A DNA stretch of 64,000 nt from Rhizobium sp. 007 (GCF_015353075.1 NZ_CP064187.1:3616501-3680500), one strand, 5' to 3'; positions 49,659-59,533 are shown, counted from the stretch's first letter. The notes: a model not told the origin generated them from the sequence alone. Numbers and translations: made by a program.

Positions 49659-51248
49659 CTAGGTCACATGTTGGGGGTCGATGACCGTCCGCCAGAGTTC
49701 GGTATCGTTTCTGTCCATCAGCCGCACGGTCATCTGCTCGGTCTGCCCGTCGATTTCGACCAGTCCGAAGAACTGAAGGCCAGCAGACGGTGGCAGATTG
49801 GAGTCCGCACCGCCAGGCGCGGCCTTGATGAACCGCACGTCTGGGCCGAAGGTCATGTCGAGCTCCTGCGCTCCGTAGGTCCCGGAATGCAACGGCCCGG
49901 AGACGAATTCCCAGAACGGCAAGAACTCCCGGAATTTCGCCTTGGCCGGATTGTAATAATGCGCCGCAGTGTAGTGGACGTCAGCCGTCAGCCAGACGAT
50001 GTTCGAAATCGCCGCGTCGCGGATGAAGCGCAGCAGATCAGCAAATTCTAACTCTCGCCCGAGCGGCGCTCCATTGTCGCCGTTAGAGAAGGACTCGCTG
50101 CCTTCCCGCTTTCCATAATCATCCCAGATGACGAGTCCGACCGGCATATCGCAGGCAATCACCTTCCATGTTGCCGTCGAGCGCACCAGTTCGCGCTTCA
50201 GCCATGCGACCTGCCCTTCGCCAAGGATGCGGGACTTCGCTGTCAGGACCTGATCCAGGCCATGGTCGTTCGGCCCCCGATAGGATCGCAGATCGACGAA
50301 GAAGATATCGAGCAGCGGACCATATGAGACTTTCCGGTAGATGCGCCCTGGGTCGGCGGCAACGTAGCGGATTGGCGTCATCTCATGGAAGGCGCGGCTT
50401 GCCCGAGTTGCCAGCGTCAAAACGGACTTTTCCTTGTAGCGATCATTACCGCGAAGGTCGGTCGAAGGCGACCAGTTGTTTAAAACCTCGTGGTCGTCCC
50501 ATTGATAGAAGACCGGACAGACTGCATTCAGTTCCTTCACATGTTCGTCGAGCAGATTGTATTTCCACTGTCCGCGAAACTGATCGAGCGTTTGCGCGAT
50601 GTCGCGCTTCTCCTCGGTCACGATCCTGTTCTTCCAGAGTCCGCCGTCACGCAACCGGATCTCGTCCGGCACTGGATTGTCGGCATAGATCGTATCGCCG
50701 GAATGGATCATGAAATCGGGGCGGTGATAGGCGATGGTCTGATAGGTACGCATACCCTCGTCGTCGATCCCCCATCCCTGCCCCGCCGTATCGCCTGACC
50801 ATGCGAAGCGGATCGTCCGCCTGTTGGAAGGCGCGGTGCGGAACTGGCCGTGAATTCGTTCGGAGACGCTGTTGACGTCCTGCAGGTCGGCGGCCACAAA
50901 CCTGTAGAAGATGTCATGGTCCGGCGGCAGATCCCGCAGCAGCAGCTTACCCGCAAGATCGGTCTCCGGTGTGACGTCGATCGGGGCCAACCTGACGGCA
51001 TTCGCGAATTTGTCGCTCGTCGAATATTCGACGAAGAGCCGCGATGGCCGGTCGACACGCGTCCATATCATGCCCGACGTTGCGTCTACATCACCGGATT
51101 GAACGCCTGACGTGAAGATGGGGCGGCTCGAAGATCCTCGCGCGTAATATGGCATCACGAGGCTGGCTGCCGCAAAGCCGCCGACTGCGCCGATCGAGGA
51201 AAGGAAGCGGCGGCGCGTCGTGTCCGTCAGTTTCATGCCATGGCTCAT
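49659..51248 (-). CDS. phoD: PhoD-family alkaline phosphatase, Tat-exported
   Basis: 529 aa. A twin-arginine signal T-T-R-R-R-F-L-S-S is near residue 10; either ATG 51248 or 51236 may start it. PhoD-like N-terminal domain F-T-S-G-V-Q-S-G-D near 45, metallophosphatase residues W-S-G-D near 149, H-S-G-D-T-I-Y-A near 181, Q-W-D-D-H-E near 248, and T-A-D-V-H-Y near 423. PhoD enzymes are Ca/Fe-dependent phosphodiesterase-phosphatases of the periplasm, usually induced by phosphate starvation. A long inverted repeat lies upstream at 51300-51333. Confidence 0.92.
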   Translation of the reverse strand: MSHGMKLTDTTRRRFLSSIGAVGGFAAASLVMPYYARGSSSRPIFTSGVQSGDVDATSGMIWTRVDRPSRLFVEYSTSDKFANAVRLAPIDVTPETDLAGKLLLRDLPPDHDIFYRFVAADLQDVNSVSERIHGQFRTAPSNRRTIRFAWSGDTAGQGWGIDDEGMRTYQTIAYHRPDFMIHSGDTIYADNPVPDEIRLRDGGLWKNRIVTEEKRDIAQTLDQFRGQWKYNLLDEHVKELNAVCPVFYQWDDHEVLNNWSPSTDLRGNDRYKEKSVLTLATRASRAFHEMTPIRYVAADPGRIYRKVSYGPLLDIFFVDLRSYRGPNDHGLDQVLTAKSRILGEGQVAWLKRELVRSTATWKVIACDMPVGLVIWDDYGKREGSESFSNGDNGAPLGRELEFADLLRFIRDAAISNIVWLTADVHYTAAHYYNPAKAKFREFLPFWEFVSGPLHSGTYGAQELDMTFGPDVRFIKAAPGGADSNLPPSAGLQFFGLVEIDGQTEQMTVRLMDRNDTELWRTVIDPQHVT

Positions 51249-51299
51249 TCGGCTTGCTTCGAGAGCGGGATCGAATCTCTCGCAACAAGCCTAGAGCGG

Positions 51300-51333
51300 C
51301 CGTCATGTCAGTCTCTTGAAGATGACATGACGG
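51300..51333. repeat. 11-bp inverted repeat between the M3 peptidase gene and phoD
   Basis: CCGTCATGTCA (51300-51310) and its exact complement (51323-51333) flank a 12-nt spacer. It is about 50 nt upstream of the phoD ATG and 40 nt past the peptidase stop on the same strand. It contains TGTCA motifs reminiscent of a Pho box half-site. No T-run follows, so it could be a factor-binding site or a terminator without a tail. Confidence 0.6.
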
Positions 51334-51372
51334 TTTTCCGAAACTTCGGCGACAATTTTGTTAAGGACCGCC

Positions 51373-53460
51373 TTACGCGTCGCTGCCCGAAAGCTCTTCG
51401 AATGTTGCAAGGCCCTTCTTGACGAGCATTGCCTCGGGGCTCGGCAACTTGCCGCGGAATCCCTTATAGGCGTCTTCCGGATCGATCGAGCCGCCGCTGG
51501 AATAGATGTTGTCCTTGAGCTTTTGCGCCATCTCACTGTTGAAGGCGTCGCCGGTTTCCTCGAAAGCGGCGAAAGCATCTGCATCGAGCACTTCCGACCA
51601 CATATAGGAATAGTAGCCTGCCGAATAACCGCCGGAGAAGATGTGCTGGAAGTGCGGCGAGGCATGGCGCATCACGAGCGACTTCGGCATCCCGAGTTCG
51701 GCGAGCACCTGATTTTGCACCGCCATCGGGTCTTCCACAGCGCCGCGCGTGTGAAACTCCATATCGACAATCGCCGAGGAGGTGAACTCGACCGTGTTGA
51801 ACCCGGCATTGAAGGTGCGGGCCGCAAGCACCTTGTCGAGCAGTTCCTGCGGCATAGGTCCGCCGGTTTCGAAATGCACGGCATATTGCTTGAGAATTGC
51901 GGGAACTGTCAGCCAGTGCTCGTAAAGCTGAGATGGCAGTTCCACGAAGTCGCGCGAAACGGCGGTGCCCGACACAGTGGGATAGGTCACGTTCGAAAGC
52001 ATGCCATGCAGCGCATGGCCGAATTCGTGGAAGAGTGTGCGCGCATCGTCCAGCGAAAGCAGTGCCGGCCTGCCCTCGGCCGGTTTTGCGAAGTTGCACA
52101 CGTTGTAGATGATCGGCAGTTCGCCCTGATGCCCATTCTTCATTGGGAGTTTATGCTGGGATTGGAACGCGCTCATCCAGGCGCCGGAGCGCTTGGAACT
52201 GCGGGCAAAATAATCCCCCAGGAAAAGCGCAACCAGCTTGTCTTCGCTATCGCGAATTTCAAAGACGCGCACATCCGGGTGATAGGCGGCAATCCCCTTC
52301 TTCTCGACGGCACGAATGCCGAAGAGTCGGCCGGCGACATCAAAGCAGGCATCGATGATTTTTTCGAGCTGCAGATAGGGCTTCAGTTCGGCTTCGGAAA
52401 AATTGAACCTCTGCGCCCTGATCTTTTCGGCATAGTAGCGCCAATCCCAGGGCATGACCTCATGGTTCTTGCCATCCTCGGCGATCAGCCTTGCGATATC
52501 CGCCTCTTCATCAAGCGCCCGTTTGACGGCTCTTGCCCAGACGGCGCGCAGCAGATGGTTTACCGCAGCTGGCGTCTTTGCCATCGTGTTGTCGAGTTTC
52601 AGTTCCGCAAAATTGCCATATCCGAGAAGCTTCGCGACTTCTCCGCGAAGGGTCAGCGTCTCGCGGATGATGCCGCGATTATCCGTCTCGCCCCCGTTCT
52701 CGCCGCGTGCGACCCATGCCTTGAAGGCCTGCTCGCGCAGATCGCGCCGTTCGGAAAAGGTCAGGAACGGTTCGATGATCGAGCGCGACAGAGTGACCGC
52801 AAACTTTCCCTCTTCGCCGCGCTCGCGCGCTGCCGCCGCCATGGCGTCCTTCAGGAAATCCGGAAGGCCTGCGAGCTCGGGTCCTTCGCAGAGGATCAGC
52901 GACCAGTTCTTTTCGTCGGCCAGCACGTTCTGTCCGAACTGCGTGCTCAAGCCTGCAAGCTTTTCGTTGATTGCCGCAAGCTTCTCCTGCTCGGCCTTCG
53001 CCAGCTTGGCGCCGGATTTTACAAAGCTCTTCCAGTGACGCTCCAGCACACGTGTCTGCTCAAGTGTCAGTCCGAGACTTTCCCTATCCTCCCAGAGCGT
53101 ATCGATACGTGCAAAAAGCGCAGCGTTCATTCCGATCTTGGAATAGTGGCGCGACATTTTTGGCGATATATCGCGCTCCAGTGCCTGGATTGTATCGTTC
53201 GTGTGGGCCCCCGCCCGGTTCCAGAACAGCGCCGAAACACGCGAAAGCTCGTCGCCTGCAATCTCCAGGGCGACGATCGTATTCTCGAATGTGGGCTCTT
53301 CCACGTTTCCGGCGATCGCGTCGATCTCCACTTCATGAGATGCGAGAGCGGCATCGAAGGCAGCGGCGAAATCACCGTCGTTCAGCGCCTCGAAGCGAGG
53401 CAGGCCATGAAGCCCGTTCCAGTTGACAAGCGCCGGATTGAACTCTTGTGTGGAAGGCAT
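51373..53460 (-). CDS. M3-family oligopeptidase (oligopeptidase A/Dcp type)
   Basis: 695 aa. Zinc motif F-H-E-F-G-H-A-L-H near residue 478 (H-E-x-x-H), plus the downstream zinc Glu region F-N-A-G-F-N-T-V-E-F near 550 and the C-terminal Y-S-A-G-Y-Y-S-Y-M-W-S near 616. It degrades short peptides in the cytoplasm, including signal peptides. It could be named prlC or dcp; the sequence alone does not separate them for me. Confidence 0.94.
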   Translation of the reverse strand: MPSTQEFNPALVNWNGLHGLPRFEALNDGDFAAAFDAALASHEVEIDAIAGNVEEPTFENTIVALEIAGDELSRVSALFWNRAGAHTNDTIQALERDISPKMSRHYSKIGMNAALFARIDTLWEDRESLGLTLEQTRVLERHWKSFVKSGAKLAKAEQEKLAAINEKLAGLSTQFGQNVLADEKNWSLILCEGPELAGLPDFLKDAMAAAARERGEEGKFAVTLSRSIIEPFLTFSERRDLREQAFKAWVARGENGGETDNRGIIRETLTLRGEVAKLLGYGNFAELKLDNTMAKTPAAVNHLLRAVWARAVKRALDEEADIARLIAEDGKNHEVMPWDWRYYAEKIRAQRFNFSEAELKPYLQLEKIIDACFDVAGRLFGIRAVEKKGIAAYHPDVRVFEIRDSEDKLVALFLGDYFARSSKRSGAWMSAFQSQHKLPMKNGHQGELPIIYNVCNFAKPAEGRPALLSLDDARTLFHEFGHALHGMLSNVTYPTVSGTAVSRDFVELPSQLYEHWLTVPAILKQYAVHFETGGPMPQELLDKVLAARTFNAGFNTVEFTSSAIVDMEFHTRGAVEDPMAVQNQVLAELGMPKSLVMRHASPHFQHIFSGGYSAGYYSYMWSEVLDADAFAAFEETGDAFNSEMAQKLKDNIYSSGGSIDPEDAYKGFRGKLPSPEAMLVKKGLATFEELSGSDA

Positions 53461-53590
53461 GCTGACGTCCTTTATGCAGAGGCTGGAAACGGCAATATAG
53501 GCAAGGCATCACCGCATTGGTATGCCGCTTGCGAGATTCGCTTTTGCTTGCCCTCGCAAGTTTTGACGGGCAAGAATTGATACATAAAAA

Positions 53591-53605
53591 TTAACCAATC
53601 GTTAA
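53591..53605 (+). promoter_or_regulatory. CtrA-type box TTAA-N7-TTAAC
   Basis: TTAACCAATCGTTAAC matches the full CtrA consensus including the trailing C. It lies 65 nt upstream of the ATG at 53671, in the divergent region with the M3 peptidase gene. Confidence 0.6.
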
Positions 53606-53670
53606 CGATTGACGCGACTCGCGCGCTGACGCTAGTTTCGAGCCACTCTTTCCGTAAGGGGACATGCGCC

Positions 53671-54102
53671 ATGGAAATTTTTTCTGTGCGGTCTTCTCAG
53701 AGTTTGCTTTTTAAAAACAGCCAGAACAACGCAAAAAGTTCGAAGACCGAAGATATTGGAATCGACGCCGGAGCGGCAGCTTCAGCGATATTCAAGGTCG
53801 AAGACAATCGTGTCGAAGGGCCGGATTTCGCTGCCATGAGCCCGAGCGAGCTGCGTAGCCATGCGCGCCAAAGCTACGACAACGGCGGGATCGACCAGGA
53901 CACGTTTGCGGCGATTTCCGAGCCGTTGCCGATGCATGCCATCGATGTGCAGGGCAATGTCATCGATCTGACCGGGATCACCGACGGCACGCTATTCAAT
54001 TTCCGCGACTATTATGAAAACCAGCTGCAGATCGCCATGTCGATCGGCGATTCCGATAGCGTAAAGACGCTGAAATCGATCGTGAATTTCCTGAACGCGT
54101 AG
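53671..54102 (+). CDS. Unknown 143-aa protein behind a CtrA-type site
   Basis: 143 aa with no signal peptide or membrane segment. A Ser/Asn/Lys-rich N-terminus (about residues 1-35) is followed by a compact region with M-S-P-S-E-L-R near residue 56, Y-D-N-G-G-I-D-Q-D-T near 68, and a hydrophobic-acidic C-terminal helix ending I-V-N-F-L-N-A. A GTAAGGGG ribosome site precedes the ATG. No family was recognised. The layout (polar head, small domain) and the CtrA box suggest a link to cell cycle or motility, but that is inference. Confidence 0.75.
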   Translation: MEIFSVRSSQSLLFKNSQNNAKSSKTEDIGIDAGAAASAIFKVEDNRVEGPDFAAMSPSELRSHARQSYDNGGIDQDTFAAISEPLPMHAIDVQGNVIDLTGITDGTLFNFRDYYENQLQIAMSIGDSDSVKTLKSIVNFLNA

Positions 54103-54108
54103 GCGCCG

Positions 54109-54750
54109 TCAGGCCTTGCGCCATCCAAGCAGGCCGGGCGTTGCGTGCCAGAGTGCTTGGGCTGCAAATCCCATGAAGAGCACGCCGGAGCAGCGGACGA
54201 TCAGCCGCTCATGCGCGCGGTAGAAACGCCGCACGGCGCCTGCGCCTATAATGGCGACAAGAATGAGATCGGCAGTCACGAAGCCTAGGAAGGATACGCT
54301 GAGAAGCAGCGGCAAAGCCTCGAAATCGAGCGCACCGGCCGAACCGGCAACCAGTGCCGTGAAGGTCGCCAGCGCCACCGGGTAGCCTTTCGGATTGGTC
54401 ACGCCGAAAATCAGCCCGCGGCGAAAGGGCCGCTTCACCGTCACCAGGGCCTGCCCGTCGCCTTTCGGCTTGGCCGTTACCGCGCTCCAGCCGATCCAAG
54501 CGAGATAGAAACCGCAGAGCAATCCGAGCAGATCGAAGACGAAGGTGCCTATCGTTCTCGCGCCGACAATCGCAACCAGCGCCAGCGCCGACCAGAGAAT
54601 ATCACCGACAAGATGCCCCATCATGAAGAAGGCGCCAGCCTTTCGCCCCTGCCCGGCGCCGATGCCGAGAAGCTGAAGGAACGCAGGGCCTGGAATGAGC
54701 ACATAAAAGAGAGCCGCCAGAAAGGCGCCGACGAGCAGGGATTGCGTCAT
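54109..54750 (-). CDS. LysE/RhtB-family amino-acid exporter
   Basis: 213 aa with about six membrane helices. Family signature P-G-P-A-F-L-Q-L near residue 21 (usually P-G-P), G-A-F-F-M-M-G-H-L-V-G-D near 39, G-V-T-N-P-K-G-Y-P-V near 115. It exports amino acids or related metabolites; the substrate is unknown. It converges on the gene at 53671. Confidence 0.88.
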   Translation of the reverse strand: MTQSLLVGAFLAALFYVLIPGPAFLQLLGIGAGQGRKAGAFFMMGHLVGDILWSALALVAIVGARTIGTFVFDLLGLLCGFYLAWIGWSAVTAKPKGDGQALVTVKRPFRRGLIFGVTNPKGYPVALATFTALVAGSAGALDFEALPLLLSVSFLGFVTADLILVAIIGAGAVRRFYRAHERLIVRCSGVLFMGFAAQALWHATPGLLGWRKA

Positions 54751-54829
54751 GGCAAAAGCTCCGAAGGATCAAAGCCGCAGACTATGCTAACCCGGCAATC
54801 CGTCAAGCGTCGCAACACCCCAAAGAAGA

Positions 54830-54856
54830 GGCCCGCACGGCTTGGCCGTGCGGGCC
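54830..54856 (-). terminator. Terminator after argG
   Basis: A perfect 12-bp stem GGCCCGCACGGC / GCCGTGCGGGCC with a 3-nt loop, followed on the minus strand by CTTCTTTG. It may also act on the other strand. Confidence 0.85.
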
Positions 54857-54872
54857 GCGTATTGTGACACGC

Positions 54873-56096
54873 TTAGCTCTTGAGGTTGCGCTTGGCGAGT
54901 GTGCGCAGGCGCAGTGCGTTCAGCTTGATGAAGCCCGCCGCATCCTTCTGGTCGTAGGCACCCTGGTCGTCCTCGAAGGTGACCAGCTTGTCGGAATAAA
55001 GCGACTTCGGGCTCTCGCGACCGATAACCATGACATTGCCCTTGTAGAGCTTCAGCGTCACTTCGCCTTCGACATGCTCCTGGCTCTTGTCGATCAGCGC
55101 CTGCAGCATTTCCCGCTCCGGCGAGAACCAGAAGCCATAATAGATCAGCTCTGCGTAACGCGGCATCATCTCATCCTTGAGATGTGCTGCACCGCGGTCG
55201 AGCGTGATCGATTCGATCGCGCGATGCGCCGAAAGCAGGATCGTGCCGCCGGGCGTCTCATAGACGCCGCGCGACTTCATGCCGACGAAACGGTTTTCGA
55301 CGAGGTCCAGACGGCCGATGCCGTTGTCACGGCCATAGCTGTTGAGCGTGGCGAGCAGTGTCGCCGGGCTCATGCGAACGCCGTTGATCGAAACTGCGTC
55401 GCCCTTCTCGAAACCGACCTTGATGACGGTTGCCTTGTCGGGCGCGGTTTCCGGAGAGATCGTGCGCATATGCACGTATTCCGGGGCTTCCTGCGCCGGA
55501 TCCTCAAGAACCTTGCCCTCGGAGGACGAGTGCAGCAGGTTGGCGTCGACGGAGAACGGCGCTTCACCCTTCTTGTCCTTGGCAACCGGGATCTGGTGCT
55601 GTTCGGCAAATGCCAGCAGCTCGGTGCGGCTCTTGAACGCCCAGTCGCGCCACGGCGCGATGATCTTGATATCCGGGTTCAGCGCGTAGGCGGAAAGCTC
55701 GAAGCGGACCTGGTCGTTGCCCTTGCCGGTCGCGCCATGGGCGATCGCGTCGGCGCCGGTCTTGCGGGCGATATCGATCAGGTGCTTGGAAATCAGCGGT
55801 CGGGCGATCGACGTGCCAAGCAGATAGACGCCCTCATAGACAGCATTGGCGCGGAACATCGGGAAGACGAAGTCCTTTACGAACTCTTCGCGCACGTCCT
55901 CGACGTAGATTTCCTTGATGCCGAGCATCTCGGCCTTCTTGCGCGCCGGTTCGAGCTCTTCACCCTGCCCAAGGTCGGCCGTGAAAGTCACGACTTCGGC
56001 GCCGAGCTCGGTCTGCAGCCACTTCAGGATGATTGAGGTATCGAGACCGCCGGAATAGGCGAGCACGACTTTTTTCACGTCTTTCTTAGATGCCAT
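54873..56096 (-). CDS. argG: Argininosuccinate synthase
   Basis: 407 aa from ATG 56096; upstream in-frame sequence overlaps the divergent SDR gene region and lacks similarity. ATP-binding A-Y-S-G-G-L-D-T-S near residue 14, [10 protein letters not shown] near 118, and the substrate segment near 280. It joins citrulline and aspartate in arginine synthesis. It is a single-gene unit ended by a strong terminator. Confidence 0.97.
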   Translation of the reverse strand: MASKKDVKKVVLAYSGGLDTSIILKWLQTELGAEVVTFTADLGQGEELEPARKKAEMLGIKEIYVEDVREEFVKDFVFPMFRANAVYEGVYLLGTSIARPLISKHLIDIARKTGADAIAHGATGKGNDQVRFELSAYALNPDIKIIAPWRDWAFKSRTELLAFAEQHQIPVAKDKKGEAPFSVDANLLHSSSEGKVLEDPAQEAPEYVHMRTISPETAPDKATVIKVGFEKGDAVSINGVRMSPATLLATLNSYGRDNGIGRLDLVENRFVGMKSRGVYETPGGTILLSAHRAIESITLDRGAAHLKDEMMPRYAELIYYGFWFSPEREMLQALIDKSQEHVEGEVTLKLYKGNVMVIGRESPKSLYSDKLVTFEDDQGAYDQKDAAGFIKLNALRLRTLAKRNLKS

Positions 56097-56274
56097 GATG
56101 ATGAGGTCCGTTGCATAATGGGCGGCAAAGCCCGGTGTCGCGGGCACTTTTAGCGAGATTGTCGCGTGACGCAAGGGCAAGGATTTTTGGGGCAGAGCAC
56201 GCTTGACGTTTGACAGCCCGAAACGCGCACCCATATCTGGCTGCGTCCGAATAATGATTGAGGAGGCCGGTCCC

Positions 56275-57129
56275 GTGACGAATATTCAGGAGATTCTCAA
56301 GAAGCCCAATGTTGCGGTGATCACCGGCGGCGCATCCGGCATCGGCCTTGCGGCGGCAAAGCGCTTTGCCAAGGCAGGTATGAGCGTCGTCATCGCCGAC
56401 CTCGATGGCGACCGGCTGGCGACGGCTCGTGGCGAACTCGAAGCCATTGCCGGCCAGGAGCGTGTGATGGCAGTCGAGACGGACGTTTCCGACAAGTCTT
56501 CGCTGGAGGCGTTCGAACAAGCTGTCGTTCAGCGCTTCGGCCGCGTCCATGTGCTGATGAACAACGCCGGCATCGGTCCGGAAACCTCGATCTTCAGCGC
56601 TCAGGCAAACTGGGACAGCATCCTCGGCGTCAATCTCCTCGGCGTCATCAATGGCACGCGGGTCTTCGGAGCAAAGATGCTGGCACATGGTGAGCCCGGG
56701 CTCATCATCAACACCGGCTCCAAGCAGGGCATCACGACTCCTCCGGGCAATCCTGCCTACAATGTGTCGAAAGCAGGCGTGAAGGTTTTCACCGAAGCCC
56801 TCGAGCACGAACTGCGCAATACCGAAGGCTCGAAGATATCTGCCCACCTTCTGATCCCGGGCTTTGTCTTCACCGGCCTTACAAAGGGTGACCGCACCGA
56901 AAAGCCCGCGGCCGCCTGGACACCGGAACAGACCGTCGATTTCATGATCGAAAGCCTGGAGCGCGGCGATTTCTATATCCTCTGCCCGGACAACGACGTC
57001 GCCCGCCCCCTTGACGAGCGCCGCATGGCCTGGGCGATCGGCGACATCATCGAAAACCGCCCGCCGCTTTCGCGCTGGCACAAGGATTATGCCGACCGGT
57101 TCAAGGCCTTCCTTGAAGAAAAGCGATAG
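56275..57129 (+). CDS. SDR-family oxidoreductase
   Basis: 284 aa from GTG 56275, chosen because GAGGAGG is 8 nt upstream; in-frame ATGs at 56203 and 56254 are further back. Motifs T-G-G-A-S-G-I-G-L near residue 17, N-N-A-G-I-G near 95, S-K-Q-G...Y-N-V-S-K near 163, then I-P-G-F-V-F-T-G-L. It has an extended C-terminal tail (R-W-H-K-D-Y) common in a subgroup of bacterial SDRs of unknown substrate. It is divergent from argG. Confidence 0.88.
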   Translation: MTNIQEILKKPNVAVITGGASGIGLAAAKRFAKAGMSVVIADLDGDRLATARGELEAIAGQERVMAVETDVSDKSSLEAFEQAVVQRFGRVHVLMNNAGIGPETSIFSAQANWDSILGVNLLGVINGTRVFGAKMLAHGEPGLIINTGSKQGITTPPGNPAYNVSKAGVKVFTEALEHELRNTEGSKISAHLLIPGFVFTGLTKGDRTEKPAAAWTPEQTVDFMIESLERGDFYILCPDNDVARPLDERRMAWAIGDIIENRPPLSRWHKDYADRFKAFLEEKR

Positions 57130-57208
57130 GCGGATCATCAGGATTGATTGGTAATTTTCTGAAACTTGGATAAGAAAGACTAACTCTTATCAGCTTTCAG
57201 AGAGTGCC

Positions 57209-57850
57209 ATGGATTTCCTGCCGAGCATTGCGACCCTTCTCGCCTTTTCCGCGGCCAGCCTGCTTCTTGCGGCCACGCCCGGACCGGACATGACGCTCTC
57301 GATCAGCCGCGCTCTATCTCAGGGCAAGAAGCCGGCACTCTACGTCGTCTTGGGCACCAGCCTCGGCATCGTGGTTCATACGATGCTGGTTGCTTTCGGC
57401 ATCTCGGCGCTGATCACCGCCTCGCCGACCGCCTTCCTGGTTCTCAAAACCGGAGGTGCTGCCTATCTTCTTTGGCTGGCTCTTCAAGCGATCCGTTTCG
57501 GTTCGAAGCTTTCCGTCGAGCAGGTCAGCGAAGCCAAGGGCACGCCGCTTTCCAATATTTCCGTCGGCTTTTGGGTCAATCTTCTGAACCCGAAAGTCAT
57601 CATCTTCTTCATGACCTTCCTGCCGCAATTCGTAAGCGCGGGCGATCCGGCGGTCACGCACAAGCTGCTCTTCCTCGGCTTTTTCTTCATCCTCATCGGC
57701 ATGCCGGTGAACGCCCTTGTGGTTCTCGCTTCCGACTGGCTTGCGGGCTGGCTGCAGAAGAACAGGAAGATCCTGCGCGGAATGGACTACACTTTCGCGG
57801 GGGTCTTCTCGATCTTCGCCGTAAAGATATTTCTCACGCAGGCACGCTGA
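57209..57850 (+). CDS. LysE/RhtB-family exporter
   Basis: 213 aa with six hydrophobic segments. Signature A-A-T-P-G-P-D-M-T-L-S near residue 23, then Y-L-L-W-L-A near 86 and N-L-L-N-P-K near 126, as in homoserine/threonine-type exporters. The substrate is unknown. It converges on the ABC transporter genes. Confidence 0.9.
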   Translation: MDFLPSIATLLAFSAASLLLAATPGPDMTLSISRALSQGKKPALYVVLGTSLGIVVHTMLVAFGISALITASPTAFLVLKTGGAAYLLWLALQAIRFGSKLSVEQVSEAKGTPLSNISVGFWVNLLNPKVIIFFMTFLPQFVSAGDPAVTHKLLFLGFFFILIGMPVNALVVLASDWLAGWLQKNRKILRGMDYTFAGVFSIFAVKIFLTQAR

Positions 57851-57860
57851 TCGCGCCCGC

Positions 57861-58655
57861 TCAGCCGATCAGCAGTGCATCATCGTCGAGCGTCTGTCCG
57901 CGCATCTTGCGGAACATCGCGATCAGGTCTTCGACTTGCAGATCCTTGCGACTGTCGCCGCTGACGTCCAGCACGATTTCGCCGCCATGCAGCATGACCG
58001 TGCGGTGTCCGTAGTCCAGCGCTTGGCGCATGGAATGGGTCACCATCAGCGTGGTCAGCTTGCGATCTGAGACGATCTTGTCCGTGAGGCTCATGACAAA
58101 TTCCGCCATGCCTGGATCAAGTGCGGCCGTATGTTCGTCGAGCAGCAAGACCTCCGAGCCTGCCAGCGTCGCCATGACCAGGGAAACCGCCTGCCGCTGG
58201 CCGCCGGAAAGCAGATCCATGCGATCAGCCATACGATTTTCGAGACCGAGGTTCAGTTCGCTGATCCGGTCGCGGAAAAGATCGCGGCGTTTGGAGCCGA
58301 GGGCCGCCACCAATCCGCGCCGCTCGCCGCGCCGAGCGGCAAGAGCAAGATTCTCCTCAATCGACAGGGAGCCGCAGCTTCCCGTCAGCGGATCCTGAAA
58401 GACGCGTGCGACGAGCCCCGCCCGCGCAGCCGTCTGCTTGCGCGTCACGTCGATATCGCCGATCAGCACCTTCCCCTCGCTTGCCAGAACGTCGCCGGCG
58501 AGAACGCCGAGCAGCGTCGATTTGCCCGCACCGTTGGAGCCGATGACGGTCACGAAGGAGCCCTGCTCGATGGCCAGGCTGACGCCGTTTAGCGCCCGCT
58601 TCTCCAGCGGCGTGCCCTTCCCGAAAACGACCTTGATATCCTTAATGCTGATCAT
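57861..58655 (-). CDS. ABC transporter ATP-binding protein
   Basis: 264 aa. Walker A G-S-N-G-A-G-K-S-T near residue 39, ABC signature L-S-G-G-Q-R near 150, Walker B V-L-L-L-D-E-H-T-A-A-L near 170 and H-loop T-H-S near 206. It energises uptake by the adjacent permease, whose stop overlaps its start by 4 nt. The cluster resembles TrpXYZ-type (COG1101/COG4120/COG2984) importers. Confidence 0.94.
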   Translation of the reverse strand: MISIKDIKVVFGKGTPLEKRALNGVSLAIEQGSFVTVIGSNGAGKSTLLGVLAGDVLASEGKVLIGDIDVTRKQTAARAGLVARVFQDPLTGSCGSLSIEENLALAARRGERRGLVAALGSKRRDLFRDRISELNLGLENRMADRMDLLSGGQRQAVSLVMATLAGSEVLLLDEHTAALDPGMAEFVMSLTDKIVSDRKLTTLMVTHSMRQALDYGHRTVMLHGGEIVLDVSGDSRKDLQVEDLIAMFRKMRGQTLDDDALLIG

Positions 58656-59533
58656 GATGGGGCTCCTCCGCGGCGAAGTCGGGGAAGAATGAGCGCGATG
58701 GTCACGAGAACCGCCGTCACGAAATTGAGGTCCGAGGCCTGGAGACCGATCATGTCGGTGGAAAGCGCCAGTTGAATGGCTATGCGGTAAATGATCGAGC
58801 CGAAGACACAGCCGATGAGCGCAATCAACAACCCGCGGCGGCCCAGCAGCGTTTCACCGATGATCACGGCGGCAAGGCCGACCACGATGGTACCGACGCC
58901 GGACGTCACATCGGCAAAACCGTTCGTCTGCGCAAAGAGCGCGCCGCCGAGCGCGACGAGAGCATTCGACATCGCCATGCCAAGGTAGATCTGTCTGCTG
59001 GTGTCGACGCCCTGCGCCCGCGCCATCCGCGCATTTGCACCCGTTGCCCGCATCGCAAGCCCGGCATCGCTTTCGAGGAAGCGCCAGACCACGATCAACG
59101 CGATGACGACGAGAACGCCGACAAAGAGCGGCCGGACGTAGAAGTCGCGAAGGCCATGACCGAAGAACGGACTGATCATCGTATCGGCATTGATCAACGC
59201 GACATTGGGTTTGCCCATGACGCGCAGATTGACCGAGAAGAGCGCAATCATGGTGAGGATCGAGGCAAGCAGGTTGAGAATCCGAAAGCGCACATTGAGG
59301 AGCGCCGTCACGACGCCGGCTGCAGCACCGGCGATCATCGCAACCAGCGCTGCCAGCCAAGGATTGACGCCGGCAATGATCAGAACCGCTGTCACCGCCG
59401 CGCCGAGGGGAAAGGAGCCATCCACCGTCAGATCGGGGAAATCGAGGACGCGGAAGGCGAGATAAACGCCAAGAGCAACGAAGGCGTAGACAAGCCCAAG
59501 CTCCACGGCACCCCAAAATGCGATCTCACTCAA
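58652..59533 (-). CDS. ABC transporter permease
   Basis: About 293 aa from a TTG at 59533; ATG 59590 is possible but would begin inside the hairpin region. Eight or nine membrane helices and a branched-chain-type permease fold (F-R-V-L-D-F-P-D-L-T-V-D-G-S-F near residue 24), with the ATPase-contacting segment around G-E-T-L-L-G-R-R-G near 230. It belongs with the ATP-binding and solute-binding genes. Confidence 0.85.
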   Translation of the reverse strand: MSEIAFWGAVELGLVYAFVALGVYLAFRVLDFPDLTVDGSFPLGAAVTAVLIIAGVNPWLAALVAMIAGAAAGVVTALLNVRFRILNLLASILTMIALFSVNLRVMGKPNVALINADTMISPFFGHGLRDFYVRPLFVGVLVVIALIVVWRFLESDAGLAMRATGANARMARAQGVDTSRQIYLGMAMSNALVALGGALFAQTNGFADVTSGVGTIVVGLAAVIIGETLLGRRGLLIALIGCVFGSIIYRIAIQLALSTDMIGLQASDLNFVTAVLVTIALILPRLRRGGAPS

